This document shows positions 17,945-29,163 of a stretch of DNA of 64,000 bases, piece after piece. A program made the position numbers and the translations under genes. The stretch covers positions 20,308 to 84,307 of the forward strand of contig JAUXWM010000062.1 in the NCBI GenBank assembly GCA_030681375.1, read 5' to 3'. Under the pieces are notes generated by a model, which saw nothing but the letters and a program-made list of their open reading frames with translations, made no database searches and was not told the origin of the DNA. Positions within the stretch are counted from its first letter, which is position 1. Each line of letters begins with the position of its first letter. The DNA is from Gallionella sp. (GTDB lineage: Bacteria; Pseudomonadota; Gammaproteobacteria; Burkholderiales; Gallionellaceae).

Positions 17945-18574
17945 CTAGGCGGCCGGTAATGCACCCATCAACAACCGCACAGGTTTGAAGCTCTTGCGGT
18001 GCACGCCGGTTACGCCGTGCATGCGCAACGCGGCCAGATGCGCGGCGGTGGGATAACCTTTATGTATGTCAAATCCGTAGAGCGGGTATTGCTCATGTAA
18101 TTGCAGCATCAGCGCATCACGGTCGGTTTTCGCCAGAATGGAAGCGGCGGCAATCGCGGCAACTTTGCTGTCGCCTTTGACGATGGCCTCACTGGGAATG
18201 CCGGTATCGGGGCAATACAGGCCGTCAACCAGTACTCGCTGCGGCTGAATGGACAAAGCCTGCACCGCACGCTTCATCGCCAGCAGCGTGGCTTGCAGAA
18301 TATTGAGTTCGTCAATTTCCTCCACGGTAGCATAGGCCACAGCCCAGGCCAGCGCGCGCTCCCTGATCAGCGGAGCCAGCTTGTCACGCTGCTTCTCGGA
18401 GAGTTTTTTGGAGTCATTCAGGCCGGGGATAGGATTTTCAGAGTCAAGCATCACAGCCGCCGCACTGACAGGGCCCGCCAGCGGCCCGCGTCCGGCTTCA
18501 TCTACACCGCAGATGAGGTACGCTGCCTGATCGAATGTTCCCTGCCCCATCTCACTTAAATTGAAAAGCGGCAT
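17945..18574 (-). CDS. rnhB: Ribonuclease HII
   Basis: RNase HII cuts the RNA strand of RNA/DNA hybrids and removes single ribonucleotides from DNA. The 209-residue protein has the catalytic [14 protein letters not shown] motif (D25, E26), the family stretch [12 protein letters not shown], a further acidic site near [10 protein letters not shown], and [11 protein letters not shown] with the last catalytic Asp. Its ATG overlaps the lpxB stop (TGATG). This is the usual end of the lpx cluster in proteobacteria. Confidence 0.96.
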   Translation of the reverse strand: MPLFNLSEMGQGTFDQAAYLICGVDEAGRGPLAGPVSAAAVMLDSENPIPGLNDSKKLSEKQRDKLAPLIRERALAWAVAYATVEEIDELNILQATLLAMKRAVQALSIQPQRVLVDGLYCPDTGIPSEAIVKGDSKVAAIAAASILAKTDRDALMLQLHEQYPLYGFDIHKGYPTAAHLAALRMHGVTGVHRKSFKPVRLLMGALPAA

Positions 18575-19728
18575 CAGGCTGCGGGCAAATACGGCAGTAT
18601 CGCCGCTGCCGCCTTCTCCGCAGTGTTCTGACGCAGCATTTGATGCAATTCGGTAAATATTCGCTCCAGTTGTGTCACCGCATCCTTGTCGTTCAGCAAA
18701 TTGAGCAAAGCCTGAGATAGATTTTCCGGTGTGGCATCATCCTGCATCAGTTCCGGCACGACGAAACGACCGCACAGAATGTTCGGCAAACCAAAATAAG
18801 GCAAATAGCTTTTGCGCTTCATCATCCGCCATGTCATCGGATTCAGGCGGTAAGTAATGACCATAGGCCGTTTGAGCAAGGCGCATTCCAGCGTCGCCGT
18901 GCCCGATGCCACCAGTACCATATCGGCCGCCGTCATCGCGTCCTGCGCATGGCCGAATAACAAGGAAATCGGCAATTCCTGCGCATCACAATCATAAAGC
19001 GCCTGCTCGAAAATAGTGCGCGTCTCCCGCGTTGCCAGCGGCACCAGAAAGCGCGCCTCAGGCTCATGCCGCAAGATCAGACGTGCGGTTTCGATATACA
19101 GACGGGCAAGCTGCCGAACCTCGGACTGACGGCTTCCCGGCAGGAATGCAAAGACGCGTGCAGATAACGGAATGCGCATCGTCTCGCGCATCTGTGCCCG
19201 GTTCGGCTGCAAGGACAACATATCCGCCAGAGGATGCCCCACATAATCTACCGGCACGCCGGCATCACGATAGAGTGCGGGTTCATGTGGAAACAGCGCC
19301 AGCATGTGCGACACGGCTCGTTTTATTTTTTTGATGCGCTCACCGCGCCATGCCCATATCGAGGGGCTGACGTAATGCACGGTCGGTATCCCGTGCTGCT
19401 TGAGCGCGAGTTCCAGATCGAGATTGAAGTCCGGTGCGTCCACACCGATAAACAAGACTGGTCGGTGGGTCAAAAAATAGTTGCGTAATTTGCTGCGTAT
19501 GCCGGTGATTTCGCGGTAGTGGCGCAACACCTCGACATAGCCGAACACCGCAAGTTTCTCCATCGGGAACAATAGCTGCATGCCGACTGATTGCATCTTG
19601 GGGCCGCCGATACCGACAAATTCAACCTCGGGGCGCGCAAGTTTCAATGCCGCCATCAGGTGACTGGCAAGCAAGTCCCCCGATGCTTCGCCCGCAACAA
19701 TACCTATGACAATTTTCTGTTGCGACAT
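18574..19728 (-). CDS. lpxB: Lipid-A-disaccharide synthase
   Basis: LpxB condenses UDP-2,3-diacylglucosamine with 2,3-diacylglucosamine-1-phosphate to give the lipid A disaccharide, at the cytoplasmic face of the inner membrane. The 384-residue GT-B-like enzyme has the N-terminal [12 protein letters not shown] and VGIGGPKM segments and the later [16 protein letters not shown] region (here [15 protein letters not shown]), followed by LFPHEPALY and LPGSRQSEV, all family hallmarks. It follows lpxA by six bases and overlaps rnhB by one. Confidence 0.96.
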   Translation of the reverse strand: MSQQKIVIGIVAGEASGDLLASHLMAALKLARPEVEFVGIGGPKMQSVGMQLLFPMEKLAVFGYVEVLRHYREITGIRSKLRNYFLTHRPVLFIGVDAPDFNLDLELALKQHGIPTVHYVSPSIWAWRGERIKKIKRAVSHMLALFPHEPALYRDAGVPVDYVGHPLADMLSLQPNRAQMRETMRIPLSARVFAFLPGSRQSEVRQLARLYIETARLILRHEPEARFLVPLATRETRTIFEQALYDCDAQELPISLLFGHAQDAMTAADMVLVASGTATLECALLKRPMVITYRLNPMTWRMMKRKSYLPYFGLPNILCGRFVVPELMQDDATPENLSQALLNLLNDKDAVTQLERIFTELHQMLRQNTAEKAAAAILPYLPAA

Positions 19729-19734
19729 GAACGG

Positions 19735-20499
19735 TTAGCGAACGATACCGCGTTGTGAGTTAGCCAAAAAATCAGCCAGGGGTCGCAGCTCGACATGCTC
19801 TGCCTGTTGAATAGCGGCCTGAGCTTCAACCAGACTCAGACCGGATTTATACAGCGTCTTGTAGGCGCGCTTGATCGCCATGATGGCGGCGCTGGAAAAT
19901 CCGCGCCGCTTGAGCCCTTCGGAATTGATGCCGTGCGGCGCGCAGGGGTTGCCGGAAACCAGCATGTAAGGCGGCACATCCTGCAACAAAATAGTGCCCA
20001 TGCCGGTGATGATATGCGCGCCGATGCGAACGAATTGATGCACCACGGTGAAACCGCCCAGAATCGCATAATCGCCGACTTCAACGTGTCCGGCCAGTTG
20101 TGCATTGTTGGCAAAAATGGTGTGATTGCCAACCTGACAGTCGTGTGCCAGATGCACATAAGCCATGATCCAGTTGTGATTCCCCACGCGCGTCACGCCG
20201 ACATCCTGAGCCGTGCCGAGATTGAAGGTGCAGAATTCGCGTATGGTGTTGTGATCGCCGATCTCGAGCCGTGTCGGCTCATTAGCATATTTCTTGTCCT
20301 GCGGAATTTCACCCAGCGAACAGAATTGAAAAATGCGGTTGTGCTGACCAATACGGGTATGACCGTTGATCACCACATGCGGGCCGATTACCGTGCCTGC
20401 ACCTATTTCAACATGCTCGCCGATAATCGAATAAGCACCCACCTCGACATCATCTGCGAGTCTGGCGTTAGGATGGACGATGGCGGTTGCGTGTATCAT
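19735..20499 (-). CDS. lpxA: UDP-N-acetylglucosamine acyltransferase
   Basis: LpxA adds the first 3-hydroxyacyl chain from acyl-ACP to UDP-GlcNAc, starting lipid A synthesis. The 254-residue protein has left-handed beta-helix hexapeptide repeats from about residue 2 to 185 ([22 protein letters not shown] and similar) and the catalytic H119 in [10 protein letters not shown]. The C-terminal helical part is family-typical. The ATG overlaps the fabZ stop (ATGA-type junction). It uses the acyl chains made by the fatty-acid enzymes encoded nearby. Confidence 0.96.
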   Translation of the reverse strand: MIHATAIVHPNARLADDVEVGAYSIIGEHVEIGAGTVIGPHVVINGHTRIGQHNRIFQFCSLGEIPQDKKYANEPTRLEIGDHNTIREFCTFNLGTAQDVGVTRVGNHNWIMAYVHLAHDCQVGNHTIFANNAQLAGHVEVGDYAILGGFTVVHQFVRIGAHIITGMGTILLQDVPPYMLVSGNPCAPHGINSEGLKRRGFSSAAIMAIKRAYKTLYKSGLSLVEAQAAIQQAEHVELRPLADFLANSQRGIVR

Positions 20500-20969
20500 C
20501 AGGCCACCGATTTAACCGTACACATCAATTCGGCTTCGGCAGCCAACTGACCATCCACTTCCGCAATCGCCTTAAATTTGAACACACCACGCATGCTGCG
20601 TATCAGTTCCACCTTGAAAATCAGCTGATCACCCGGGGTGACCGGGCGTTTGAAACGCGCGCCATCGATACCCGCAAAATAATACACCGACTTTTCGTCA
20701 GGCTTGCCGCCCAGGGACTGAAATGACAGCAAGGCGGCCACTTGCGCCATGGCCTCGATAATCAACACGCCCGGCATCACAGGATGATGCGGATAGTGCC
20801 CGGGAAAGAATGGTTCATTAATGGTGACGTTTTTCAAAGCCACAATGTTTTTTCCGGGTTCGAGTTCCAGTACGCGATCCACCAGCAAAAACGGGTAGCG
20901 GTGCGGCAAGCTTTCAAGAATTGCGTGGATATCCATTACGGGTACGGACTTTTCGGATTGTGTACTCAT
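20499..20969 (-). CDS. fabZ: 3-hydroxyacyl-ACP dehydratase FabZ
   Basis: FabZ dehydrates 3-hydroxyacyl-ACP in fatty-acid elongation; 3-hydroxyacyl-ACP is also the substrate of LpxA and LpxD, which flank it. The 156-residue hot-dog-fold protein has the catalytic [13 protein letters not shown] (H58) and IEAMAQ (E72). The N-terminal [22 protein letters not shown] is characteristic; the 11 residues before it ([11 protein letters not shown]) are variable, so the true start could be the internal Met 12. It overlaps lpxD and lpxA. Confidence 0.95.
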   Translation of the reverse strand: MSTQSEKSVPVMDIHAILESLPHRYPFLLVDRVLELEPGKNIVALKNVTINEPFFPGHYPHHPVMPGVLIIEAMAQVAALLSFQSLGGKPDEKSVYYFAGIDGARFKRPVTPGDQLIFKVELIRSMRGVFKFKAIAEVDGQLAAEAELMCTVKSVA

Positions 20970-22009
20970 TCTGCACTGCCTTTCAATGATTCCTGTTTTA
21001 ACAACAACTTCTCAAGCACTTTGATTCTATTTGACATTTCATCAAGATGTCGCAAGTGGACCGCACTTTTCTTCCAGTCGTCCGTCTTGCTGAACGGGAA
21101 TATCCCCGCATAGGAACCCGCTTCGCGGATAGATTTCCCGATCAGGGTGAACGACGAAATGACCACATGATCGGCAATTTTCAAATGTCCCAATATCCCG
21201 GCACTGCCGCCAATCTGGCAGTATTTCCCTATCGTCGTGCTGCCTGCGACACCCACGCATCCGGCAATCGCCGTGTGTGCGCCTATGCGCACGTTGTGCG
21301 CAATCTGAATCTGATTATCCAGTTTTACGCCATCCTCGATCACCGTATCATCCAGTGCGCCGCGATCTATGGTGGTATTTGCGCCGATTTCGACATCATT
21401 GCCTATCACCACACGACCAATTTGCGGGATTTTGATCCAACGTCCCTCATCCATCGCGATACCGAACCCGTCCGAGCCTATCACCACCCCGGAATGCGCG
21501 ATCAGATTGTCACCTATCACGCAGCCGTAATAGATCACCACCCGTGGATACAAACGCACGTTACAACCAATAAGCACGTTATCCCCGATGCAACAACCTG
21601 CACCGATCACCGAATGCGCGCCGACTACGACTCCGGCACCGATCACCGCCATCGCCGCGATGCTGGCAGTGGGGTCAATCCGCGCGCTTTCATCTACCAC
21701 GGCACTGCCATGAACACCCGGAACACTCTCCGGCAGGGGATTGAGCAAGGCAGAAGCCCTGGCAAAACAGGCATAGGGATTTTGTGAAATGATGCGTGGC
21801 AAATTACTGGCCTGCGCGTCGGCTTCACCCAGTATCACCGCGCCGGCCCGGGTATTATCCAGCTGCGCGCGATACTTGCTGTTAGTCAAAAAACTGATCT
21901 GGTTGCTTAAAGCATGTTCCAGCGTTGCCACTTGTGAAATGCGCACTTCGGCGTCGCCCATTACGCGCTCGCCCAAACGCGCCGCAATTTCTGCTAAGGA
22001 ATAATCCAT
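20966..22009 (-). CDS. lpxD: UDP-3-O-(3-hydroxyacyl)glucosamine N-acyltransferase
   Basis: LpxD adds the second, N-linked 3-hydroxyacyl chain in lipid A synthesis. The 347-residue protein has a small N-terminal substrate-binding domain ([14 protein letters not shown]), then hexapeptide-repeat coils ([20 protein letters not shown] and onwards) and the catalytic His in [13 protein letters not shown]. The C-terminal helix ([13 protein letters not shown]) is usual. It begins eight bases after the end of ompH and overlaps fabZ by four. Confidence 0.95.
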   Translation of the reverse strand: MDYSLAEIAARLGERVMGDAEVRISQVATLEHALSNQISFLTNSKYRAQLDNTRAGAVILGEADAQASNLPRIISQNPYACFARASALLNPLPESVPGVHGSAVVDESARIDPTASIAAMAVIGAGVVVGAHSVIGAGCCIGDNVLIGCNVRLYPRVVIYYGCVIGDNLIAHSGVVIGSDGFGIAMDEGRWIKIPQIGRVVIGNDVEIGANTTIDRGALDDTVIEDGVKLDNQIQIAHNVRIGAHTAIAGCVGVAGSTTIGKYCQIGGSAGILGHLKIADHVVISSFTLIGKSIREAGSYAGIFPFSKTDDWKKSAVHLRHLDEMSNRIKVLEKLLLKQESLKGSAE

Positions 22010-22017
22010 GCTAGCAG

Positions 22018-22533
22018 TTACTTGCCATCCGCCTTATCCAGGGCGAGATTTTTGAGTACCTTATCGGTAATATCGACCTTGGGATTGCGGTAAACCGCTT
22101 CCTGCAAAATCAGATCATACTTCTCGGACTCCGCAATCGATTGTATCGCCTTGTTGGCACGCTCCAGCACGACCGCCAGTTCCTCGTTCTTACGCAGACT
22201 CAAATCCTCCCTGAACTCGCGCTGCATGCGTTGCAGATTGACATTCAGTGCGCTCAACTCGCGTTCCTTGTTGCGGTGCTCAGCCTCACTCAATCCGGCG
22301 ACCTCTTTTTCCAGCAAGGTTTGCAGCTCCTTGGCTTGCTTCATCAGCTTCTTGATTTCCAGATCGCGCCCCGAAAATTCTTTCTCTATTTTTTTCTCTG
22401 CCTTCAGCGCGGGTGCAGACTCACGCAAAATACGCTCGGTATCGACCACTCCCACCTTGAAGTCCGCTGCCATGGCCGAACCCGCAGCCAGTAATACGCC
22501 CAGCAGCAGCGTCCTGATCATCCCTGTTTTCAT
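22018..22533 (-). CDS. skp: Periplasmic chaperone OmpH/Skp
   Basis: Skp (OmpH) is a trimeric periplasmic chaperone that carries unfolded outer-membrane proteins to BamA. The 171-residue protein has a signal peptide with a likely cleavage site after AMA (about residue 22), the start FKVGVVDTERIL, and a long charged region (about 42-120) rich in Lys, Glu and Leu, predicted to form the helical tentacles. Its place directly after bamA and before lpxD is the standard one. Confidence 0.93.
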   Translation of the reverse strand: MKTGMIRTLLLGVLLAAGSAMAADFKVGVVDTERILRESAPALKAEKKIEKEFSGRDLEIKKLMKQAKELQTLLEKEVAGLSEAEHRNKERELSALNVNLQRMQREFREDLSLRKNEELAVVLERANKAIQSIAESEKYDLILQEAVYRNPKVDITDKVLKNLALDKADGK

Positions 22534-22583
22534 AATCTGTCCTTTAATATTATCAGCCTGCTGTCATAGCCCCTGCGGCAGCC

Positions 22584-24857
22584 TTAAAACATCGTGCCCA
22601 TTGTAAACTGGAACGCCTGCAATTTATCCACGGTCTGTTTATTCAGCGGCACGCCATAACTGAACTTGAGCGGCCCCATCGGAGATATCCAGATTACCGC
22701 CGCACCCGCCGAATAACGCATACCCGCACTACCAGGCAAATCACCCGGGCCATAGACTGCGCCACCATCTATAAATCCACTCAAACGCACCGACTTGTCC
22801 TTGATTCCGGGCATGGAAGCGATTATTTCCATGCTGCCGGTTATCCGGCGCAGGCCACCCAGCGAGTAATTATTGATATCTCGCGGCCCCAGCGAGTTAG
22901 GTTCATAGCCACGGACCGAGCCGGTTCCGCCCGCATAAAAATTCTTGAAAAACGGCATGGCCTTGCCCCCATAGCCATTACCCACCCCAGCTGAGCCATT
23001 CAGCATCAGGGTAAAATCAGACGTCAACGGGTGGAACCACTGATGTTCGTAGTTCAGCTTGAAATAACGCATGTCCATTACCGGTAGCGCCACTTCCGCA
23101 TACGCGCGCTGCACCGTACCTTCGGTGGTGTATATCGCGCTGTCGCGCGTATCACGCCCCCACCCTAGGGTTCCCAGCACCGTGGTGGTGGTTGAACCAA
23201 ATGTGTTCACATAATTCTGGTAGGAAACCGGGCTGAGCGCGGTCAGGCCGATACTGGATCGCTCCGCAGACATGCCGAATGAAATATTTTCATCTTCGTT
23301 GATCGGCACCCCGAAACGCACACCGCCGCCCAGAGTGGAAGAAGTGTACTGGCTCACAGTGGCTCGGGTGGCATCAGAGTTGCGTTTGAAAAAATCAAAG
23401 CCGCGGCTGATACCATCATCGGTATAGTAAGGATTGGTATAGGAAACAGAAATATTCTGATTGATTTTGCCGGTATTGAGCTGTGTGGCGATGTGGTTGC
23501 CACTGCCGAACAAGTTAGCCTGCGTAATTCCGCCGCTGAACACCAGCCCTTCCCCTCCGCTATAGCCTGCACCCACCGTGAAACTGCCGGTAGATTTCTC
23601 CGCCACCGACAAATTTACATCCATCTGGTCCGCCGCACCCTGCACGGCGGGCGTTTCTACATTCACTTCCGAGAAGAATCCCAGGCGATCTACACGCTGC
23701 TTGGATCTTTTGATTTTCGTTACATCAAACCAGGCCCCCTCAAGCTGGCGGAATTCACGGCGTATCACCTCATCACGCGTCTTGGTATTGCCGCTGATAT
23801 TGATGCGCCGGATGTAAACGCGCTGACCGGGATCAATCTGAAAATTGAAAGCCACTTCATGCTTTTCCTTGTTCAGTTCAGGCACCGCATTGACGTTGGC
23901 GAAAGCATAACCTTCAGCCGCCAGGCGCTCGCCGACCAGCTTACTGGTTTCGGACAGCGCCTTACGGGAAAAGTCATCATGTTCCTTGACCTGAATAAGC
24001 TTCTCAATTTCTTCCTTGGCCACCAGCGTATTACCGGACACCTCTACTTTGGCAACCGTGTACTTCGCACCTTCACTGACATTGATCGTGATATAAATAT
24101 CTTTCTTGTCAGGCGTAATGGATATCTGGGTGGAATTAATATTGAATTCCAGATAACCGCTATCCATGTAGAACGAGCGCAGTGATTCCAGATCGGCTGA
24201 CAGCTTGGGTTTGGAATATTGATCGTCCTTGCTGAACCAGCTCATCCAGTCCGGCGTGCTGAGCTTCATCAAATCCAGCAAATCTTCTTCAGAATAAACT
24301 TCATTACCGACGATATTGATCTGTTTTATTTTTGAAACATCACCTTCTATCACGTCAAATACGATACTGACGCGATTGCGCTCCAGCTCGGTGATTTTAG
24401 TATTAACCGTCACGCCATATTTACCGCGCGCCACATACTGGCGCTTCAAATCCTGCGTCGCCTTCTCCAGCGCACCCTTGTCAAAAATACGCGCCTCAGC
24501 CAGGCCGGCATATTTCATATTGTCTTTGAGCTGATCCTTGGAAAAATCCTTCACGCCATTGACCTGAATACTGGCAATGGAAGGGCGTTCACGCACCAGA
24601 ATGATCAACACCCCCTGCTCTACTTCCAGGCGTACATCCTTGAAGAAACCCGTGCCATACAAGGCGCGTATGGCGACCGCCGCCTGTTCGTCATTCATCG
24701 TATCGCCCACCTTGATCGGCAAATAGCTGAACACCGTGCCGGCTTCTGTACGCTGTATGCCCTCAACACGAATATCTTTGACGGTGAACGGGGCTATCGC
24801 CCATGCCGGAGAGACGAATAATAGGGAAAGAATTCCTGCAAGTTTTGTTTTGTTCAT
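22584..24857 (-). CDS. bamA: Outer-membrane assembly factor BamA
   Basis: BamA is the essential Omp85 core of the BAM complex that inserts beta-barrel proteins into the outer membrane. The 757-residue precursor has a signal peptide cleaved near AWA (about residue 20), five POTRA domains (about 24-420; FTVKDIRVEGIQRTEAGTVF opens the first), and a C-terminal 16-strand barrel. The L6 motif VRGY is present (SVRGYEP), as is the C-terminal Phe signal (QFTMGTMF). It lies between rseP and skp, as in most proteobacteria. Confidence 0.97.
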   Translation of the reverse strand: MNKTKLAGILSLLFVSPAWAIAPFTVKDIRVEGIQRTEAGTVFSYLPIKVGDTMNDEQAAVAIRALYGTGFFKDVRLEVEQGVLIILVRERPSIASIQVNGVKDFSKDQLKDNMKYAGLAEARIFDKGALEKATQDLKRQYVARGKYGVTVNTKITELERNRVSIVFDVIEGDVSKIKQINIVGNEVYSEEDLLDLMKLSTPDWMSWFSKDDQYSKPKLSADLESLRSFYMDSGYLEFNINSTQISITPDKKDIYITINVSEGAKYTVAKVEVSGNTLVAKEEIEKLIQVKEHDDFSRKALSETSKLVGERLAAEGYAFANVNAVPELNKEKHEVAFNFQIDPGQRVYIRRINISGNTKTRDEVIRREFRQLEGAWFDVTKIKRSKQRVDRLGFFSEVNVETPAVQGAADQMDVNLSVAEKSTGSFTVGAGYSGGEGLVFSGGITQANLFGSGNHIATQLNTGKINQNISVSYTNPYYTDDGISRGFDFFKRNSDATRATVSQYTSSTLGGGVRFGVPINEDENISFGMSAERSSIGLTALSPVSYQNYVNTFGSTTTTVLGTLGWGRDTRDSAIYTTEGTVQRAYAEVALPVMDMRYFKLNYEHQWFHPLTSDFTLMLNGSAGVGNGYGGKAMPFFKNFYAGGTGSVRGYEPNSLGPRDINNYSLGGLRRITGSMEIIASMPGIKDKSVRLSGFIDGGAVYGPGDLPGSAGMRYSAGAAVIWISPMGPLKFSYGVPLNKQTVDKLQAFQFTMGTMF

Positions 24858-24863
24858 TTATTA

Positions 24864-26219
24864 CTAACCCGAGATGAGGCGATTAATATCGTTATATATG
24901 GCAAAAACCATCAAAGTACCCAGCAATCCGATGCCGATTTTCTGACCGATTTCCCAGGCCTGCTCGGAGACCGGGCTACCCTTCAGCAATTCCGCGACAT
25001 AATACAGCAAGTGCCCGCCATCCAATAAGGGAACCGGCAGCAAATTCAATACACCCAGACTGATGCTGATCAAAGCCAGAAAGCCCAGATAGGCTGCCAG
25101 GCCCATCTGCGCAGACTGCCCGGCGTAATCGGCGATAGTAATCGGGCCGCTTAAATTTTTCATGGACACTTCGCCCAGCACCATTTTTCCCAGCATTTTC
25201 AGGGTAATGATCGAAGTATCCCAGGTTTTGCGCAGTGACTGCCCCGCGGCTTCCAGCGGCTGATAACTGACAACAGTCATCATCGCCTGCCATGCGGCCT
25301 CATCTACATGCGGAGCCGCGCCTATCTTACCTATTTTATTGCCCGACTCGGTAACGACTTGCGGAATGACGACAACATTCAGCTCCAACTCACCACGTCG
25401 AATATCGAGCTGCACCGACTGCCCCGGATGGCTACGCACCATTTCCACCAATGCGCTCCAGCTGGGCATCGCCAATCCATCGGCACGTAATACAAGGTCG
25501 CCCTCCTGCAAGCCGGCGCGTTGTGCTTCTCCACCTTCGGACAATTTGCCTATGACAGGTGTAAGTACGGGCTGATACAGATGCAAACCCAGCTTATCAA
25601 GAAACTCGCCGTCCAGATCCCGCGCTTCCAGGCTGCTCATATTCAGGGTATGAGTGATCGTTGTGCCACCGGCGGTTTGCGCCTCAATTTGCACTTCCCC
25701 ACCTTGCAGCGCAAGCGTCAGCAACTTCCAGCGCAACTCCTGCCAACTCGGTATCGCCTCACCGTTGATGCTGAGCAGGGTCTCACCCGATTGCATTTGC
25801 GCGAAGGATGCCGGCGTACCCGCAGGCACGTCGCCCAGCGTTGGCTTTAATCCCGGTACACCGTGCATGAACAAGACCCAATACAACACGATGGCCAGCA
25901 AAAAATTCGCCAACGGTCCGGCAACGACAATCGCCATGCGCTGCAATACCGGCTTACGGTTGAACGCCTGACTCAATTCATCTGCCGCAACCTCAGCCTC
26001 ACGCTCGTCCAGCATCTTGACGTAGCCACCCAGGGGAATCGCAGAAATCACCCACTCGGTATCGCTGCCGGCAAAACGTTTGCTGTAAACAACCTTGCCG
26101 AAACCAATCGAGAAACGCAACACTTTCACCCCGCAGCGGCGCGCCACCCAGTAGTGTCCATATTCATGGAAGACAACCAGCAGCGCGATGGCGCCGACAA
26201 AGGCCAGTAATGTCATCAT
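24864..26219 (-). CDS. rseP: Site-2 intramembrane metalloprotease RseP
   Basis: RseP cleaves membrane-bound anti-sigma factor (RseA-type) after a first cut, releasing the envelope-stress sigma factor. The 451-residue protein has the zinc motif HEYGH at residues 18-22, two PDZ domains in the middle ([18 protein letters not shown] and [18 protein letters not shown] regions) and the C-terminal [12 protein letters not shown] third zinc ligand. The start is either of two adjacent ATGs (26219, 26216), the second overlapping the dxr stop; a longer open frame upstream is out of family. Confidence 0.95.
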   Translation of the reverse strand: MMTLLAFVGAIALLVVFHEYGHYWVARRCGVKVLRFSIGFGKVVYSKRFAGSDTEWVISAIPLGGYVKMLDEREAEVAADELSQAFNRKPVLQRMAIVVAGPLANFLLAIVLYWVLFMHGVPGLKPTLGDVPAGTPASFAQMQSGETLLSINGEAIPSWQELRWKLLTLALQGGEVQIEAQTAGGTTITHTLNMSSLEARDLDGEFLDKLGLHLYQPVLTPVIGKLSEGGEAQRAGLQEGDLVLRADGLAMPSWSALVEMVRSHPGQSVQLDIRRGELELNVVVIPQVVTESGNKIGKIGAAPHVDEAAWQAMMTVVSYQPLEAAGQSLRKTWDTSIITLKMLGKMVLGEVSMKNLSGPITIADYAGQSAQMGLAAYLGFLALISISLGVLNLLPVPLLDGGHLLYYVAELLKGSPVSEQAWEIGQKIGIGLLGTLMVFAIYNDINRLISG

Positions 26220-27397
26220 TTGCTCAGTTGTTGAATCTGTAATTGCGCGGCATGACGTGCCGCGGCATCGGCACTCAGCACATCGTCCAGACAGCACACG
26301 GTGCTGACAGGCAGCGCATCCAGCACCGCTGCGATCACACGCGGAATCGATAAGAACGGGATGCGTTTGTCAAGAAAGGCCGCCACGGCAATCTCATTTG
26401 CCGCATTCAGCACCGCCGGAGCCGTACCCGCCGCGCGCAAAGCCTGATAGGCCAGCGACAGGCAGGGAAAGCGCTCATAATCCGGCGCCACAAAATCCAG
26501 CGTGGCCACCTTGAACAAATCGAGTGCGCCCACACCGGAATCGATGCGTTCAGGGTAAGCCAGACCATATGCGATCGGCGTGCGCATGTCCGGATTGCCG
26601 AGTTGCGCGATCACCGAACCGTCCACATATTCAACCAGCGAATGAATCACGCTCTGCGGATGTATCACCACCTGAATATCATCGGCACTAGCATTAAACA
26701 ACCAATGCGCTTCGATCACTTCCAGCCCCTTGTTCATCATGCTGGCGGAATCCACCGAGATCTTGCGTCCCATCACCCAGTTCGGGTGCGCACAGGCCTG
26801 ATCCGGCGTGACTGCCTGCAATTCGGCAAGCGGTGTATTGCGAAACGGGCCACCCGATGCCGTAAGCAAAATGCGCTTTATGCCATTAGCTGCCATATCG
26901 CCATCATATCCACGCGGCATAGCCTGAAAAATCGCGTTGTGTTCACTATCGATAGGCAGCAATGCCGAGCCGCTGGCACGCACTGCATCCATGAACACAT
27001 TGCCCGCCATCACCAGCGTTTCCTTATTCGCCAGCAGGATTTTTTTACCTGCCTTAGCCGCAGCCAGAGTAGGACGCAAACCGGCTGCGCCGACGATAGC
27101 GGCCATTACCGTATCTACCTCCGGCAATACACATACCTGTTCCAGCGCATCGACGCCGCACAATACTTCCGTGCTCGAAGCTGCGTCACGCAACATTTTA
27201 CTCAGCTGCACGGCGGCCACTTCATCCAGCAGAACAGCATAGCGCGGATTAAATTGGATACATTGCCGAAACAGCAAGTCAAGCTGACGATGAGCCGTCA
27301 AAGCCACGATGCGGAATTTGTCGGGGTGACGTGCCACCACATCCAGCGTACTGCCGCCGATGCTGCCGGTGGAACCCAATACGGTTAAATTTTGCAT
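26216..27397 (-). CDS. dxr: 1-deoxy-D-xylulose-5-phosphate reductoisomerase
   Basis: Dxr (IspC) makes 2-C-methyl-D-erythritol 4-phosphate with NADPH, the committing step of the MEP isoprenoid pathway. The 393-residue protein has the N-terminal NADPH site [14 protein letters not shown] (8-21), the substrate region [25 protein letters not shown] with metal and substrate ligands, LTASGGPF, and the flexible loop region [21 protein letters not shown] (conserved Met-Asn-Lys-Gly-Leu-Glu). Isoprenoids from this pathway feed UppS, encoded in the same cluster. Confidence 0.96.
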   Translation of the reverse strand: MQNLTVLGSTGSIGGSTLDVVARHPDKFRIVALTAHRQLDLLFRQCIQFNPRYAVLLDEVAAVQLSKMLRDAASSTEVLCGVDALEQVCVLPEVDTVMAAIVGAAGLRPTLAAAKAGKKILLANKETLVMAGNVFMDAVRASGSALLPIDSEHNAIFQAMPRGYDGDMAANGIKRILLTASGGPFRNTPLAELQAVTPDQACAHPNWVMGRKISVDSASMMNKGLEVIEAHWLFNASADDIQVVIHPQSVIHSLVEYVDGSVIAQLGNPDMRTPIAYGLAYPERIDSGVGALDLFKVATLDFVAPDYERFPCLSLAYQALRAAGTAPAVLNAANEIAVAAFLDKRIPFLSIPRVIAAVLDALPVSTVCCLDDVLSADAAARHAAQLQIQQLSK

Positions 27398-27558
27398 TAG
27401 AAATCAGTCAACAATAAATTTAATAAGGAAAGCGCGGCGGCAATTCATGACAACCAGCACTTGTCTGGTGTTGTATTCCAGCCTGATCGAATAGCCGTCA
27501 AGATGGTCTGGTCTTTAATCCCTTAGCCAAAATTGAGCAGTCTTATCGGCAACCGCAC

Positions 27559-28386
27559 TTATTGGCCTATTTGCTGCAGCAAAATCACCAGAGCAGCAAG
27601 CGGCAATGTAGAAGTCAAGGCATCGATACGGTCCAGCAGGCCCCCGTGGCCGGGCAACAATGCACCACTGTCCTTGACGCCCGCCTGACGCTTGATGGCA
27701 GACTCAAACAAATCGCCGATGACCGCCAGCCCCACCCACCACCAGGACGCCAGTAACAAAACAGGCAGCACGCCGCGATGATCCGCATAGGCACTGATAT
27801 TCCAGATCAAGACCACATATATCGTTACACCCAGCAATGCGCCGGCCACTCCTTCCCAGGTTTTACCAGGGCTGATACTGGGAGCGAGCTTGCTTTTACC
27901 GAAGCGGCGCCCTGCAAAATAGGCACCAATATCGGCGACCCAGACCAGACACATCACGAATAACAATATCAGCGGGCTTAATGCGTACAAATCCAGCATG
28001 GCCAAACCCGTCGGAATCAACACCGACCAGCCGGCCAGACACATCAACAGGGGATTCTCAACTTTCCAGCCGACTATCAGCCAGGTGGGCACGATAACCA
28101 GCCAGAACAAGGCAGCAACCGCATAAATCAGCAAATGAGGTAAGGTTTGTTCGGCATCGCTGTGGCCTGCGTCGAACCAGACCAGGGCCAGCATGATGAT
28201 CAGTGTCAATGCACCGTAGATATACGCGTTCCTGCCGACAATCTTGGATAACTTCGACCATTCCAGCGCACCCTGCATCACCATCAATACCACCAGACCC
28301 GTCCACCAGCCATCCGGCAGTGCAAGCAATACCAGCAGCAACAGCGACAACAAGACGACAGCGGTAATTATTCTGGATTTAAGCAT
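27559..28386 (-). CDS. cdsA: Phosphatidate cytidylyltransferase
   Basis: CdsA makes CDP-diacylglycerol, the precursor of all phospholipids, from phosphatidate and CTP in the inner membrane. The 275-residue protein has about eight hydrophobic segments and the CDS signature near the C-terminus (KRQAGVKDSGALLPGHGG then LDRIDALT), with conserved Lys, Asp and Gly. DIGAYFAGRRFGKSKLAPSISPGKTWEG is also family-typical. Its ATG lies eight bases inside the end of uppS. A 161-base gap with an imperfect inverted repeat follows before dxr. Confidence 0.95.
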   Translation of the reverse strand: MLKSRIITAVVLLSLLLLVLLALPDGWWTGLVVLMVMQGALEWSKLSKIVGRNAYIYGALTLIIMLALVWFDAGHSDAEQTLPHLLIYAVAALFWLVIVPTWLIVGWKVENPLLMCLAGWSVLIPTGLAMLDLYALSPLILLFVMCLVWVADIGAYFAGRRFGKSKLAPSISPGKTWEGVAGALLGVTIYVVLIWNISAYADHRGVLPVLLLASWWWVGLAVIGDLFESAIKRQAGVKDSGALLPGHGGLLDRIDALTSTLPLAALVILLQQIGQ

Positions 28387-29158
28387 GCGGTTCTCCCGAT
28401 TCAGCTTGCACTGTTCCGCTCAGCAACTGTTCACTGGTCCGCCCAAAGCGCCGCTCGCGATTCTGGTACGAAGCAATGGCGTGTTCCAGCTTCTTTCGAT
28501 CAAAGGCTGGCCATAAGGTATCGGTAAAATACAATTCGGTATAGGCCAGCTGCCACAACATGAAATTGCTGATGCGCTTCTCCCCACCTGTGCGTATGAA
28601 CAGATCCGGCTCAGGCGCATCGCTCATGGACAGATAGGGTTGCAAATCTTCCTCAAAAAACGAGGTAGCCAGTTCAGGATGGTCGTGCAACAGCGCCTGC
28701 ACCGCATGCATCACATCCCAGCGACCGCCGTAATTGGCAGCAATAGTCAGCGTCAAGCCGGTATTGTTGGCGGTCAATTGTTCGGCATCGCGCATTGTAT
28801 GCTGGAGTTTTTCATCAAACCGGCTGCGGTCGCCGATGATTTTCAAACGAATATTGTTTTTGTGCAGATTAGCGACTTCGCGTTCCAGCATTTTCAGGAA
28901 CAAGGACATCAAAAAGGAAACCTCATCGACCGGGCGCCGCCAGTTTTCGCTACTGAATGCAAATACCGTCAGGTATTCCACCCCCAGATCGCGGCACGCA
29001 CGCACCGTTCCACGCAGCGATTCAACCCCGCGCTGATGCCCCATGATACGCGGCATAAAACGCTGTTTTGCCCAACGCCCGTTGCCATCCATGATGATGG
29101 CAATATGGCGCGGGATGCGTGCAATATCAGGAATGGAACGCGTGGAGCTTGGCAGCAT
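28379..29158 (-). CDS. uppS: Undecaprenyl diphosphate synthase
   Basis: UppS elongates farnesyl diphosphate with isopentenyl diphosphate to C55 undecaprenyl diphosphate, the lipid carrier for peptidoglycan and O-antigen. The 259-residue cis-prenyltransferase has HIAIIMDGNGRWAKQR with catalytic D24, GHQRGVESLRGTVRAC, FAFSSENWRRP, and the signature near DLFIRTGGEKRISNFMLWQ. It starts six bases after the end of frr, and its end overlaps cdsA, giving an ordered frr-uppS-cdsA unit. Confidence 0.96.
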   Translation of the reverse strand: MLPSSTRSIPDIARIPRHIAIIMDGNGRWAKQRFMPRIMGHQRGVESLRGTVRACRDLGVEYLTVFAFSSENWRRPVDEVSFLMSLFLKMLEREVANLHKNNIRLKIIGDRSRFDEKLQHTMRDAEQLTANNTGLTLTIAANYGGRWDVMHAVQALLHDHPELATSFFEEDLQPYLSMSDAPEPDLFIRTGGEKRISNFMLWQLAYTELYFTDTLWPAFDRKKLEHAIASYQNRERRFGRTSEQLLSGTVQAESGEPHA

Positions 29159-29163
29159 CGCTG

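Noticed and set aside
19795..20550. A 251-codon plus-strand frame opposite lpxA
   Set aside because: The minus strand carries LpxA hexapeptide repeats with the catalytic His; the plus frame is a shadow.
26603..27388. A 261-codon plus-strand frame opposite dxr
   Set aside because: The opposite strand encodes the full set of Dxr motifs; the plus-strand product has no recognisable features.
27448..27474. An imperfect inverted repeat (ACCAG...CTGGT) between dxr and cdsA
   Set aside because: It is short, with a mismatched arm and no U-run, so I did not list it as a terminator.
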